A stretch of 64,000 bases of DNA, taken from Acetivibrio cellulolyticus CD2 (GTDB taxonomy: Bacteria; Bacillota; Clostridia; Acetivibrionales; Acetivibrionaceae). The number at the start of each line of letters is the position of its first letter. Position 1 is the stretch's first letter. The translations under genes and the position numbers were made by a program. The notes below the pieces were generated by a model. That model searched no databases. It was not told the origin of the DNA and was given only the letters and a program-made list of their open reading frames with translations. The stretch spans positions 312,669 through 376,668 of the forward strand of contig NZ_JH556657.1 in the NCBI RefSeq assembly GCF_000179595.2. Direction: 5' to 3'. This document shows positions 19,999 through 28,832 of this stretch, piece after piece.

Positions 19999-20027
19999 AT
20001 ATTAATTTATTTGCATAATGTTGTCAA
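19999..20027 (-). promoter_or_regulatory. Sigma-A promoter for the polysaccharide operon
   Basis: On the minus strand TTGACA (20022-20027), a 17-bp spacer and TAATAT (19999-20004) lie in the gap downstream of the phosphatase gene. The start of transcription would be about 20 bases before the ATG at 19972. It probably drives the genes from 19972 downwards independently of the phosphatase. Confidence 0.7.
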
Positions 20028-20045
20028 TTCATTTAATGTAGCATC

Positions 20046-20837
20046 TTACATATTTAGACGTAATTTTCTCAATAATCCTGTCACTCCTAGACGTTTTTTT
20101 ACGGCACACATAGACAATATACCCTCATTATCAAGCACCCTTTGAGGATTATAATGCATTATTCTTTCAGTATTTTCTGCTCCACAAATCTGGGAAATCT
20201 TTTTCTCTATTTCCCGAACATTTGACAACATTCTATCTTCTCCATGAGAATCAGAAGCGACAAGGTGAACCATTCCAGACTTTAATAGTTCTGTAGCAGC
20301 TTTTTTCGCACTTTTACCATGAGAACCCATTATGCTTCCTGAATTGATTTGTAGTAGTATGCCTTTGTCGACCAGCTTCTTTAAGAGTTTACCTTTTCTA
20401 TAACTTGAGCAATAGCGTTCAGGGTGAGCTACTATCGGAGTGAAACCTTCCAATTGCATAGCAAACAAAAGATCCGATATATACATTGGAATAATCTCAA
20501 ATGGAAACTCAATAAGTATGTATCTTGAATCATTTAATGAAAGAATTTCTTTTCTTCTTATTCTTTCGATAGTATCATGAGACGAAAAGACTTCCATACC
20601 AGAAAATATCTCAATATCAAGATCTTCTTTATCAACTTCTTTTTGAAGGAGTGTTACCCTTTCTTTTATCTCTTCTGTAGCAGGAAAATAACTATCACCA
20701 CTGATAAAATGTGGAGTTGCAATAATCTTTTTTATACCATTCTGATTAAGCTTTCTACATAAAGCCATTGACTGCTCTAAGCTCTGTGGTCCATCATCCA
20801 ATCCATAGAGTATATGACAATGAATATCTACTATCAA
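20046..20837 (-). CDS. CpsB/CapC-type tyrosine-protein phosphatase (PHP family)
   Basis: Manganese-dependent phosphotyrosine phosphatase expected to dephosphorylate the tyrosine cluster of the Wzz-kinase. The PHP metal motif is IVDIHCHILYGLDDGP at the N-terminus, followed by ATPHFISGD, FPFEI, VAHPERYCSSY and SDSHGEDR. The longest frame starts at 20864, but a TTG at 20837 has GAGGG eight bases upstream and would start right before IVDIHCH, as in homologues. I therefore prefer TTG and a 263-residue product. It is the first gene of the polysaccharide locus. Confidence 0.9.
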   Translation of the reverse strand: MIVDIHCHILYGLDDGPQSLEQSMALCRKLNQNGIKKIIATPHFISGDSYFPATEEIKERVTLLQKEVDKEDLDIEIFSGMEVFSSHDTIERIRRKEILSLNDSRYILIEFPFEIIPMYISDLLFAMQLEGFTPIVAHPERYCSSYRKGKLLKKLVDKGILLQINSGSIMGSHGKSAKKAATELLKSGMVHLVASDSHGEDRMLSNVREIEKKISQICGAENTERIMHYNPQRVLDNEGILSMCAVKKRLGVTGLLRKLRLNM

Positions 20838-20929
20838 AATACATTCCCTCAACTTTAGGCACATAATATAGTAATAATATAATTATACTTCCTGACAGTA
20901 TAAAATGCAAAGCTTAAATAAATAACTTT

Positions 20930-20957
20930 AGGCAACTAGTTATATAACCAGTTGCCT
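20930..20957 (-). terminator. Terminator of the SLH-protein gene
   Basis: A 13-bp inverted repeat with one A/C mismatch, GGCAACTGGTTAT then ATAACTAGTTGCC on the minus strand, has almost no loop and is followed by TAAAGTTATTTATTT. It sits 70 bp beyond the stop of the SLH gene and before the phosphatase gene. Confidence 0.6.
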
Positions 20958-21026
20958 AATTAAACTAAATGCTTCTATATTTATAACTTGAAATGCTGTT
21001 AATTACTTAATATACACTTTTATAAG

Positions 21027-23231
21027 TTATTCTCCAGCTTTCTTTTCTCCTGACTTTTCCAAGCCCTTGATACATTGTGAAATAACATTAGCAGCTTCTG
21101 CTCTAGTTACATCCTTTTTAGGTTTAAAGCTGTTATCGGGATAACCTACTACATATCCCAACTCTACAGACTTGGCAATATATCCTGCAGACCAGCTTCC
21201 GATATCTTTCTTATCTGTAAAGTTTAGTACAGGAGATTCAACAGCTTGGTACAAATAAGCCTTCAATACCATTACAACCATTTCTTCTCTTGTCAATTTA
21301 TTTGAAGGTCTAAACGTATTGTCTTCATAACCTACGATTATATTCTTCTCAACAGCAGCCTGGATATATCCAGCAGCCCATGAAGGAATATCTTTATTGT
21401 CTTTAAACTTAAGACCCGGAGTTGCTGCCGGTTCAAGTCCAATAGCTTTAGCAATAACTACAGCCATTTCTGCTCTTGTAATCTGTCTATCAGGTTTAAC
21501 TGTACCATCAGTATATCCTGTTATTATTTTCTTTGCTGCAAGTTCCAGTATACTAACCTTTGCCCAATGTGTATCAGTTAGATCAGTGAAAGGATTTGCC
21601 GCAGGTCCATCAGTTACCTTAGGTTCAGTTACAACTGGTGTTACAGCAGGTTTATATGTTTGATTTGATGCTGATGTTCCAGCAGGTGTTGGCGTTGGTG
21701 TAGATATTGAAGTTCCTGTAGATGTCGGTTTAGAAGTTTGTGTAGGTGTTACTTTAGCGGTTGTAGTTGATGTTGGTGTTACAGTTGGTGTAAATGTCTG
21801 AGTTATTTCATTAGGATCAGGTAAGTTTCCACCATAGCCTAGATTTTTATCACCCAATAACTTCTTAAAATTATATATCTGTTCATTGGAATGCGCATTA
21901 ACGATCGCCTCAAATTCAGCTATATAATCATCAAATGAATAAATCCCTCTTTTAGTTAGTGTATCCATAGATCTAACAACTATATCTAACTTTGATTTAA
22001 ACAATGTGTAGACTGCATTCTTAGATAAATCAACATTTATTTTATACTTATTCGAAGAATCATCAAATATAAAATAATCATCGCCTGACATTCCTTTTAT
22101 TGTCCCAAGAATTTTGGCAAAAAACAGGAAGCCCTTTTCATCGTCATAGTTACCAGTAAATGCAAAATTGATTCGTTCATGAATGTCACTAAAACCGCTT
22201 GTATCATACCCTTCGTTATCAATAGGAATTAAAGAAAGTGCAGATTTAATATATTCCCTTTTATCATCAGAATAAGAAGCAATAGCTGCCAAGGCTGCAT
22301 TTATGTCCTCGCTAGGCATTGAACCAAAAATTTTCTGAGCCTTTTCTCTAGCAGTTGCCATATCTCCATTCTTTATTGCCATAAGTATTTCATTAGCAAA
22401 AATGTCTCTTTCTGCCTTACTAAGTGAAATCAGTTCAATGTATATTTTTTGAATAGCACTAACAGTTGGTTCATCTATAGTAGGTTTTTTCAAAGCACCT
22501 TTATATCCTAGATCCTGATTCACTAAGAACCTTTTGAAGTTATATATTTCCATATTATAATGAGCATTTATTTCTTGCTCAACATAAGTAACGAAACCGT
22601 CGAAAGTAGTTATACCTCTAAGTTTTAAAGATTGAATCATACCTATAAGTTTGTTAAGTTCACTCTTTAAATCAGTTGTAGTTTCTACTTTTATATCTAA
22701 TTTATAAACATCTTTGGAATCATCATAAAAAGCTTCTTTTCCTGTAAGTGTTTTCAAGTTATCGAATATGCTGACAAACAACTCAATACCTCTGTCATCA
22801 TAGTAATCACCGGTAACTTCAAAGTTAATTATCTTTCTTATACGCTGAAAACCAAATAAAGTGTACTCCTCTGCGTCGATAGCACTCAATTCATAGTTCT
22901 CAATTATTAATAAAAGACTACTCTTATATGTACTTGAATAATTTACGAAAGATTTAAGTGCTGCAGTTATGTCTTCATCGCTTAACGGAAGTATATCACT
23001 AACTTCATCAACATAATCTTTATAGTTGCTGCTGTTTGCACTTTTAAGTACATTAACCAAATCAGTTCTGGCACTGTCATCAAGATCAATCGCCTCAAGA
23101 ATCACTTTCTGCATTGGATCGATGTCAGTTCCCATACCATATGTCACACTAAACATCATTCCAAAAACCAGTACTGTACTCAAAACCAAGCACATAATCT
23201 TACGCGAGAGTTTTGTTACATTTTTACTCAC
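21027..23231 (-). CDS. Secreted SLH-domain protein with a duplicated unknown domain
   Basis: Cell-surface protein of 734 residues. It has a signal peptide (about 1-32), two tandem copies of an unrecognised helical domain of about 210 residues (near 38-250 and 262-478), a Thr/Pro/Ser linker (about 485-545) and three SLH repeats (546-600, 607-660, 669-720). The SLH repeats show FTDLTDTHWAK, GYTDGTVKPDRQITRAEMAV and equivalents, and should bind secondary cell-wall polymer. Each unknown copy ends in a similar block, NAHYNMEIYNFKRFLVNQDLG and NAHSNEQIYNFKKLLGDKNLG. The start is a GTG with GGGGGG upstream. It lies just before the polysaccharide locus and ends in its own hairpin, so it is probably a separate transcript. 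Confidence 0.88.
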   Translation of the reverse strand: MSKNVTKLSRKIMCLVLSTVLVFGMMFSVTYGMGTDIDPMQKVILEAIDLDDSARTDLVNVLKSANSSNYKDYVDEVSDILPLSDEDITAALKSFVNYSSTYKSSLLLIIENYELSAIDAEEYTLFGFQRIRKIINFEVTGDYYDDRGIELFVSIFDNLKTLTGKEAFYDDSKDVYKLDIKVETTTDLKSELNKLIGMIQSLKLRGITTFDGFVTYVEQEINAHYNMEIYNFKRFLVNQDLGYKGALKKPTIDEPTVSAIQKIYIELISLSKAERDIFANEILMAIKNGDMATAREKAQKIFGSMPSEDINAALAAIASYSDDKREYIKSALSLIPIDNEGYDTSGFSDIHERINFAFTGNYDDEKGFLFFAKILGTIKGMSGDDYFIFDDSSNKYKINVDLSKNAVYTLFKSKLDIVVRSMDTLTKRGIYSFDDYIAEFEAIVNAHSNEQIYNFKKLLGDKNLGYGGNLPDPNEITQTFTPTVTPTSTTTAKVTPTQTSKPTSTGTSISTPTPTPAGTSASNQTYKPAVTPVVTEPKVTDGPAANPFTDLTDTHWAKVSILELAAKKIITGYTDGTVKPDRQITRAEMAVVIAKAIGLEPAATPGLKFKDNKDIPSWAAGYIQAAVEKNIIVGYEDNTFRPSNKLTREEMVVMVLKAYLYQAVESPVLNFTDKKDIGSWSAGYIAKSVELGYVVGYPDNSFKPKKDVTRAEAANVISQCIKGLEKSGEKKAGE

Positions 23232-23513
23232 TAAAATTCCCCCCTAGGTAAAATACATAATATAATAACATGCTGCTTTCTCCCTTAAAAAGCCAACAGC
23301 ACATTACTTTCACAGTAAACTAAAATTCCTTCAAGTTACTTTGTGCATGTAATATTAAGTAGATCAAATGAAGTCAAAAAGAAAATATCGTTTGCTAAAA
23401 ATTATATATAAATCATTTCTTTATTTTTCTATTATGTATACATTTTTCTATTACATTAATTAATAACATAGTAGCACAACTCATAAAGTATTTCAATAGA
23501 ATTTGACATTTGT

Positions 23514-23858
23514 TTATATTATTTTTGGACCTAGTTCTTTGCCGCCTATTAAATGGTAGTGTAGATGAAACACTGTCTGTCCCGCTTCTTCGCCGCAATT
23601 TGTTATGAGCCTGAAGCCTTTGTCAGCAACTCCCATCTCGCCTGCAATCTTTTTTGCCGCCAGATGAATATCCTTTAGAATGTCAAGATTTTGCTCATTA
23701 AGATCCATAACATTCTTAATGTGAACCTTGGGAATTATCAAAACGTGCACCGGCGCTACAGGATTAATGTCCTTAAACGCCAGTACCTTATCATCTTCAT
23801 AAACAATTGTTGAAGGTATTTCCCTGTTTATTATTTTGCAAAAAATACAATTTTCCAT
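23514..23858 (-). CDS. HIT-family nucleotide hydrolase (HinT-like)
   Basis: Histidine-triad protein of 114 residues, probably hydrolysing AMP-lysine- or purine-phosphoramidate-type substrates. It has CIFCKIINREIPSTIVYED, PVHVLIIPKVHIKNV and the active-site triad HLHYHLIGG close to the C-terminus. The two cysteines of the N-terminal CxxC are kept. AGGAAGGTGAAAC precedes the ATG. It lies 14 bp after alaS and is probably cotranscribed with it, an arrangement that fits a housekeeping role. Confidence 0.93.
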   Translation of the reverse strand: MENCIFCKIINREIPSTIVYEDDKVLAFKDINPVAPVHVLIIPKVHIKNVMDLNEQNLDILKDIHLAAKKIAGEMGVADKGFRLITNCGEEAGQTVFHLHYHLIGGKELGPKII

Positions 23859-23872
23859 GTAGTTTCACCTTC

Positions 23873-26512
23873 CTATTTTATTTGAGCTTCAATAACCTTT
23901 ATTGAATAGTCTATTGCTTCATCAATCTTTGAGAGATCCTTTCCTCCAGCCTGAGCCATATCAGGTCTCCCGCCGCCGCCACCTCCGGCGATCTTTGCCA
24001 CTTCCTTAATAATATTTCCTGAATGTATTCCCTTTGCAACAACATCTTTCGTTGCCATTACTACGAAACTTACCTTGCCTTCATATCCGCTTCCCAAAAC
24101 TACTACTCCAGAGCCCATTTTATTTCTAATTGTGTCGCCTGTATTTCTCAATGCTTCCATATCCAGTTGGTCAAACCTTGCCTTTACTACTTTTACGCCT
24201 TTAACCTCAACAGCATTTGAAAATACTTCATCCAGAGAACCGCTTACCAATTTGCTTCTAAGTTGTTCAATTTCCTTTTGGGCACTCTTTAATTCAATCG
24301 CCATAGCTTCTATTCTTTTCACGCTGTCCTGAGGCGAGCTCTTTAGAGCACTTGAAACCTCATTTATAAGTTTTTCTCTTTCATGTAAATAAGCTAATGC
24401 AGCTTCACCAGTCAATGCTTCGATTCTTCTTACTCCTGCTGCTACTCCACTTTCACTTAAAATCTTTACAAACCCAGCCTGGGATGTAGATTTAAGGTGA
24501 GTTCCACCACAAAACTCCATACTGTAATCAGCTATCTTTACAACTCTTACTATATTTCCGTACTTTTCACCAAAGAGAGCAGTAGCACCCAATTTTTTAG
24601 CTTCGTCAATCGGCATTTCCTTTACATCCACTATTAAGCTTTCAAGTATCTTTTCGTTAACTTCACTCTCAACTTTTGCAATCTCTTCAGAAGTCATAGC
24701 TGAAAAATGTGCAAAGTCAAATCTCAATCTGTCAGGTTCTACTAATGAACCAGCCTGGTGTACATGTGTACCCAATACATTTCTCAATGCCTTTTGAAGA
24801 AGATGTGTTGTTGTATGGTTTCTTGCAATGGAAGTTCTTCTTCTTATATCTATAGATGCCTTTACATCAGCACCAGTCTCAAGAGTTCCCTTTTCCACAA
24901 CTCCGGTATGAAGATACTTCCCATCGTCAGTCTTTTTACAGTCTTCTATTCTTATCCTGACATCATTTCCTTCTATGTAACCTTCATCACCTACTTGTCC
25001 ACCGCTTGCAGCATAGAATGGAGTTTTATCAAGTATAACAGTGACCGACTCCCCTTCTTTTGCTGTTTGAACAACCTCATCATTCTTTATTATATATAAA
25101 ACTTTAGCTTCTGCAACGTTTTCCGAATATCCTACGAATTGTGACTTCAAATTTTTGTCAAGGCTTGAGTAGATATCGTCAGACCATGCTGAGCTTTGCT
25201 TGCTGAGGTAATCTTCCCTGCCAATAATCCTATGTTCAAGCATCTTTGCCTTAAAACCTTCTTCATCAATAGCAAGACCATTTTCTTCTGATATTTCCCG
25301 GGTAAGATCAATAGGGAATCCATAAGTACTGTGTAGTTCATAAGCCATTGTCCCGGTTATTGTTTCAGCATTTTTCGCCTTTGTCTCTTCTATGTATTTA
25401 TTCAATATAATTAATCCCTGATCAATGGTTAAATCAAATTTCTCTTCTTCGATTCTAATTACCTTCTGTATATATTCTCTTTTCTCCTCTAATTCAGGAT
25501 ATGCTTCTCTTGATTCATTTATAACTATCATGGAAATATCGTATAGGAAAGGCTTGTTGATTCCCAAAAGTTTCCCATGTCTTGCAGCCCTTCTGAGAAG
25601 TCTTCTTAATACATATCCTCTTCCCTCATTGGATGGAATGACACCATCGGAAACCATCATTGTAGTACTTCTGATGTGGTCTGTTATTACCCTAATCGAA
25701 ATATCCGTTTTATCCGATTCATGGTACTTTACATCTGCTGTTTTACACACATATTCAAGTACATTCCTTACTGTATCAACTTCAAAGAGGTTCTCCACAT
25801 CCTGGGAAATACATGCCAACCTTTCAAGCCCCATCCCTGTATCTATATTCGGATTTGGAAGTTTTGTATAATTACCTTCTTCATCTTTATTAAACTGTGT
25901 GAAAACATTATTCCAGAATTCAATAAACCTGTCACACTCACAGCCAACCTTACAGTCAGGTTTGCCACAGCCTCTTTCCACACCTCTGTCATAATATATT
26001 TCAGAGCATGGGCCGCATGGACCTGTACCGTGTTCCCAGAAATTATCCTTCTTTCCCATCCTCACTATTCTCTCAGGCGGAAGTCCTACGTCTTTATTCC
26101 ATATTTCGAAAGCTTCATCATCATCCTCGTATATTGTAACCCAAAGCTTGTCTACAGGCATTTTAAGATCTTCTGTGATAAATTCCCACGCCCATGGTAT
26201 TGCCTCTTTCTTGAAATAATCGCCGAAAGAAAAGTTCCCAAGCATTTCAAAAAATGTACCATGTCTGGCAGTCTTACCTACGTTCTCAATATCAGGAGTT
26301 CTGATACATTTCTGGCAAGTTGCCACTCTTCTTCTTGGTGGTTCTTCTTTGCCTGTAAAATATGGCTTTAAAGGTGCCATTCCTGAATTTATCAATAAAA
26401 GGCTTGGATCATTCTGAGGTACGAGTGGAAAACTTGGAAGTCTCAAGTGTCCCTTACCTTCAAAAAACTTAAGATATCTTTCTCTTAATTCATTCAACCC
26501 TAATTTCTGCAT
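23873..26512 (-). CDS. alaS: Alanyl-tRNA synthetase
   Basis: Charges tRNA-Ala. At 879 residues it is full length: class II catalytic core (SGMAPLKPYFTGKEEPPRRR, ATCQKCIRTPDIENVGKTARH, FFEMLGNFSFGDYFK), the tRNA-recognition region, the editing domain with RNHTTTHLLQKAL and CGGTHLKSTSQAGF zinc-site motifs, and a C-terminal DHHA1 domain ending in GGGGGGRPDMAQAGG. GGAGAGGAAG precedes the ATG. A consensus promoter and a hairpin lie within 130 bp upstream. Confidence 0.98.
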   Translation of the reverse strand: MQKLGLNELRERYLKFFEGKGHLRLPSFPLVPQNDPSLLLINSGMAPLKPYFTGKEEPPRRRVATCQKCIRTPDIENVGKTARHGTFFEMLGNFSFGDYFKKEAIPWAWEFITEDLKMPVDKLWVTIYEDDDEAFEIWNKDVGLPPERIVRMGKKDNFWEHGTGPCGPCSEIYYDRGVERGCGKPDCKVGCECDRFIEFWNNVFTQFNKDEEGNYTKLPNPNIDTGMGLERLACISQDVENLFEVDTVRNVLEYVCKTADVKYHESDKTDISIRVITDHIRSTTMMVSDGVIPSNEGRGYVLRRLLRRAARHGKLLGINKPFLYDISMIVINESREAYPELEEKREYIQKVIRIEEEKFDLTIDQGLIILNKYIEETKAKNAETITGTMAYELHSTYGFPIDLTREISEENGLAIDEEGFKAKMLEHRIIGREDYLSKQSSAWSDDIYSSLDKNLKSQFVGYSENVAEAKVLYIIKNDEVVQTAKEGESVTVILDKTPFYAASGGQVGDEGYIEGNDVRIRIEDCKKTDDGKYLHTGVVEKGTLETGADVKASIDIRRRTSIARNHTTTHLLQKALRNVLGTHVHQAGSLVEPDRLRFDFAHFSAMTSEEIAKVESEVNEKILESLIVDVKEMPIDEAKKLGATALFGEKYGNIVRVVKIADYSMEFCGGTHLKSTSQAGFVKILSESGVAAGVRRIEALTGEAALAYLHEREKLINEVSSALKSSPQDSVKRIEAMAIELKSAQKEIEQLRSKLVSGSLDEVFSNAVEVKGVKVVKARFDQLDMEALRNTGDTIRNKMGSGVVVLGSGYEGKVSFVVMATKDVVAKGIHSGNIIKEVAKIAGGGGGGRPDMAQAGGKDLSKIDEAIDYSIKVIEAQIK

Positions 26513-26547
26513 CTTATTCTTCCTCTCCTGAAACTTTATAAATTTAA

Positions 26548-26586
26548 AAACTCTCTACCTGATTTACAAATAGTGGGTGAGAGTTT
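26548..26586 (-). promoter_or_regulatory. Hairpin in the alaS leader
   Basis: Minus strand: AAACTCTC-A-CC, a 17-base loop, then GG-TA-GAGAGTTT followed by TTAAATTT. It lies between the alaS promoter and the alaS start, so it could act as an attenuator, or simply end read-through from the upstream permease gene. There is no T-box: the AGGGTGGTACCGCG-type antiterminator sequence is absent. Confidence 0.5.
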
Positions 26587-26613
26587 CTCTTAATTTCTTT
26601 ATTTATCAGTAAA

Positions 26614-26642
26614 ATTATATAAGAGTATTTTTTTAGTGTCAA
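26614..26642 (-). promoter_or_regulatory. Perfect sigma-A promoter of alaS
   Basis: Minus strand TTGACA (26637-26642), exactly 17 bases, then TATAAT (26614-26619). Both hexamers match consensus. Transcription would begin about 95 bases before the alaS ATG. The -35 box lies just past the stop codon of the permease gene. Confidence 0.82.
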
Positions 26643-26657
26643 GGACTTTGGATGCAA

Positions 26658-27707
26658 CTACACTATCGACTCAATAGTTCTTTTCCCTATAACTTTTATC
26701 ATTGCAGCTATCGGTACTGAAACCAGCATACCGATTATTCCGAAAAATTCTCCTCCTATAAGCACTGCAAGTATTGTTGTGACAGGATGGAGTCCAACCC
26801 TTCCCTCTATAATCTTAGGTGATATAAATCCGTTATCCAGCTGCTGAATTATTACAAATACAATAATAGTCAACACTGCTTTCATTGGTGATTCGATAAG
26901 CGCAACTGCTACCGCAGGAATAGCTCCGATAAAGGGTCCAAAGTACGGAATTATGTTTGCAATTCCACCTATCATCCCCAGAATAAGAGGGTACTTTACT
27001 CTCACAATCATCAGCCCTATCGACTCTAAAATACCCACAATCAAAGCTGTCAGTATTTGCCCCTGTATAAAATTCGATAGAACACCGTTAATTTCTCTGC
27101 ACGCTCCAATTATTCCGTTCCTCCATTTTCTTGGAACTAATGATAACGAAACATTTTTAAAATACTCTGCATCCTTTAAAATGTAATATGCAATAATCAT
27201 GGAGAGGATAAGATCGAATGCTGTACTTACCGTTTTCATCAACCCTGAAAGTGTATTCTTAAGCATAACAATTATAGTATTCTCTGCAACTTGAGCACCG
27301 TTGTTTATCTCCCTGAATATGGCGCTTTTAATATCATCCGGCCACTTGCTTGCAGAAATAATATTAACCATTCCATTAAAGTTATTTCTATATTCCATGG
27401 TAATACCCGGAAGAATATTGATAAGCTCCCTTGTGTTGTTTATAAGTTGTGGAACTACAAAAATCGTCAACACAGCCAGTGAGATTCCAAAAATCAAATA
27501 GATTAGTATTATACCTATAGATCTTTTGATTTTTTTATTTTCGAGCTTTATTACCAATGGATGCAACAAATACGAAATAACAATAGCCATAATAAAAGGT
27601 ATAAAAACTTTGCCTATTTTGCCGCGGTAATAGTAGATAAAAGCAACACTAACCGCCAACATTAGAAACAATAGTGAATAAAGTATCGTTTTTCTTTTTC
27701 CAGGCAT
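26658..27707 (-). CDS. AI-2E family transporter / permease
   Basis: Membrane protein of 349 residues with about eight helices and the family core GQILTALIVGILESIGLMIV and NIIPYFGPFIGAIPAVAVAL. Family members include the AI-2 exporter TqsA of E. coli, but in clostridia the substrate is mostly unknown; some export ions or small solutes. The gene precedes alaS, a common neighbour, but alaS has its own promoter. GGGGTATGGCGGA precedes the ATG. Confidence 0.88.
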   Translation of the reverse strand: MPGKRKTILYSLLFLMLAVSVAFIYYYRGKIGKVFIPFIMAIVISYLLHPLVIKLENKKIKRSIGIILIYLIFGISLAVLTIFVVPQLINNTRELINILPGITMEYRNNFNGMVNIISASKWPDDIKSAIFREINNGAQVAENTIIVMLKNTLSGLMKTVSTAFDLILSMIIAYYILKDAEYFKNVSLSLVPRKWRNGIIGACREINGVLSNFIQGQILTALIVGILESIGLMIVRVKYPLILGMIGGIANIIPYFGPFIGAIPAVAVALIESPMKAVLTIIVFVIIQQLDNGFISPKIIEGRVGLHPVTTILAVLIGGEFFGIIGMLVSVPIAAMIKVIGKRTIESIV

Positions 27708-27764
27708 TCCGCCATACCCCTTCCGGTCTTATCTATATATAGTTGTTGCCCTGAGTTATGTAGT

Positions 27765-27788
27765 AAAGACTGGATTTCTCCAGTCTTT
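27765..27788. terminator. Hairpin downstream of the YtxH-like gene
   Basis: AAAGACTGGA, a four-base TTTC loop, then TCCAGTCTTT: a perfect 10-bp stem between the permease gene and the small gene at 27846. It could end minus-strand transcription of the latter. The T run after it is weak. Confidence 0.5.
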
Positions 27789-27845
27789 ATGAGGATTTGA
27801 AAGTATTTACTCCATCCTTTCGCGTATCGAAAGAATAAAAGTATA

Positions 27846-28028
27846 TTATCTTAATAAGCTCATAACATCGCCAATAATAGACCCGGATTTTCTCATAAGG
27901 TCTAAACCTCTTCTTTTCATCCTTTTCCTTGATCTATTTCCCATAACATCGGAATTCATAGCCATTCCAACCGAAGCACCCAACATACTTCCAATTATCA
28001 TACCTTTTGCAAAACCGTTATTTCTCAT
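27846..28028 (-). CDS. Small glycine-zipper protein, YtxH-like
   Basis: Sixty residues: a Gly/Ala/Ser-rich hydrophobic segment (GMIIGSMLGASVGMAM, about residues 9-24) followed by a strongly basic, helical tail (RSRKRMKRRGLDLMRK). This resembles the YtxH/glycine-zipper group of small membrane-associated proteins found near PRC-barrel genes. AGAGGTGAGATT precedes the ATG. The function is unknown. Confidence 0.68.
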   Translation of the reverse strand: MRNNGFAKGMIIGSMLGASVGMAMNSDVMGNRSRKRMKRRGLDLMRKSGSIIGDVMSLLR

Positions 28029-28078
28029 AATCTCACCTCTTTCCTACAGCTTATGGTTTCGTATATACAATTATCCTG

Positions 28079-28612
28079 CTATATGTCGTCAATAATGTTT
28101 TTAAGCCCTCTGCCCGTTTCCGTCATTTCTTCAACAGCTTCATTGTCTACAAGAATGATATCCGCTCCAAACTCAACCTTTCCAAGCAGCGGAAGCACAT
28201 TTCTTCCCTTAACAAGGTCCTGGATCAAGCCGTCCGAAATCTCAACACCTTCAATAGTGCAGCTTTTATAGTCAAATACTACATCTTTGACTATACCCAC
28301 ATCTTTTCCTGCTTTTGAGTAAACCCTTAAGCCGATCACTTCTCCCTTGTCGATAAAATCATCAGCATTTTTAGTTTTTCTTAAATTCTTCAAAGAGCTC
28401 ATATCATTTATAATTACTGCATCTGTTCCAAGATTAATTATGTCCTCTGCCAGTACAACCTTTTTGTTAAGCTCATAGCTTCTGCACTCCAGCAAAAATG
28501 CCAAAAGTCTTTTCTTCTTGGGGCAAAAAATTATATTTTTCACAACCCCAACCTTTTTTCCATCCTCAATGCAAATTACCGGCAATCCTAGAACCTCACT
28601 GTATCTTTCCAT
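28079..28612 (-). CDS. PRC-barrel domain protein
   Basis: Two consecutive PRC-barrel-like domains make up this soluble protein of about 177 residues. The first is around residues 3-75 (EVLGLPVICIEDGKKVGVVKNI); the second starts with GEVIGLRVYSKAGKDVGIVKDV. PRC-barrels are small beta barrels that mediate protein or RNA contacts; clostridial and bacillar members (YlmC/YmxH-like) are linked to sporulation or unassigned. The ATG at 28612 is preferred because GGAGAG sits six bases before it; the ATG at 28618 touches that sequence. About 50 bp separate it from the small YtxH-like gene downstream. Confidence 0.8.
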   Translation of the reverse strand: MERYSEVLGLPVICIEDGKKVGVVKNIIFCPKKKRLLAFLLECRSYELNKKVVLAEDIINLGTDAVIINDMSSLKNLRKTKNADDFIDKGEVIGLRVYSKAGKDVGIVKDVVFDYKSCTIEGVEISDGLIQDLVKGRNVLPLLGKVEFGADIILVDNEAVEEMTETGRGLKNIIDDI

Positions 28613-28697
28613 AAACATCTCTCCGTTTAAAAACTAATGTGTTTATGTCTAGAATTATTATTTCACTGTTACTATTAAAAAATACACAACTTTCGGT

Positions 28698-28726
28698 TTG
28701 ACTTAAATTTCAAATTCATATAAAAT
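28698..28726 (+). promoter_or_regulatory. Probable sigma-A promoter for the DUF1015 gene
   Basis: TTGACT (28698-28703), 17 bases, then TAAAAT (28721-28726), about 100 bases before the ATG at 28833. Both boxes match five of six consensus bases. Confidence 0.5.
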
Positions 28727-28832
28727 TGATTCGTTGCTATGTTTTTTGCACTTAAAGATAATTAAAATGTAAAATATTATTATTTTTAATAAATTTTAAA
28801 TATCCTATGTAATATGTGAGGCTGGTGTAATT

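Noticed and set aside
23500-23530. TTGACA on the plus strand near the 3' end of the HIT gene
   Set aside because: No -10 box at proper spacing and no plus-strand gene follows.
25676-26371. 231-codon open frame on the plus strand inside alaS
   Set aside because: It lies antisense to a fully conserved alaS reading frame, has no family motif or ribosome binding site, and mirrors alaS codon structure.
26513-26657. T-box riboswitch for alaS
   Set aside because: The conserved antiterminator and specifier-loop sequences are absent.
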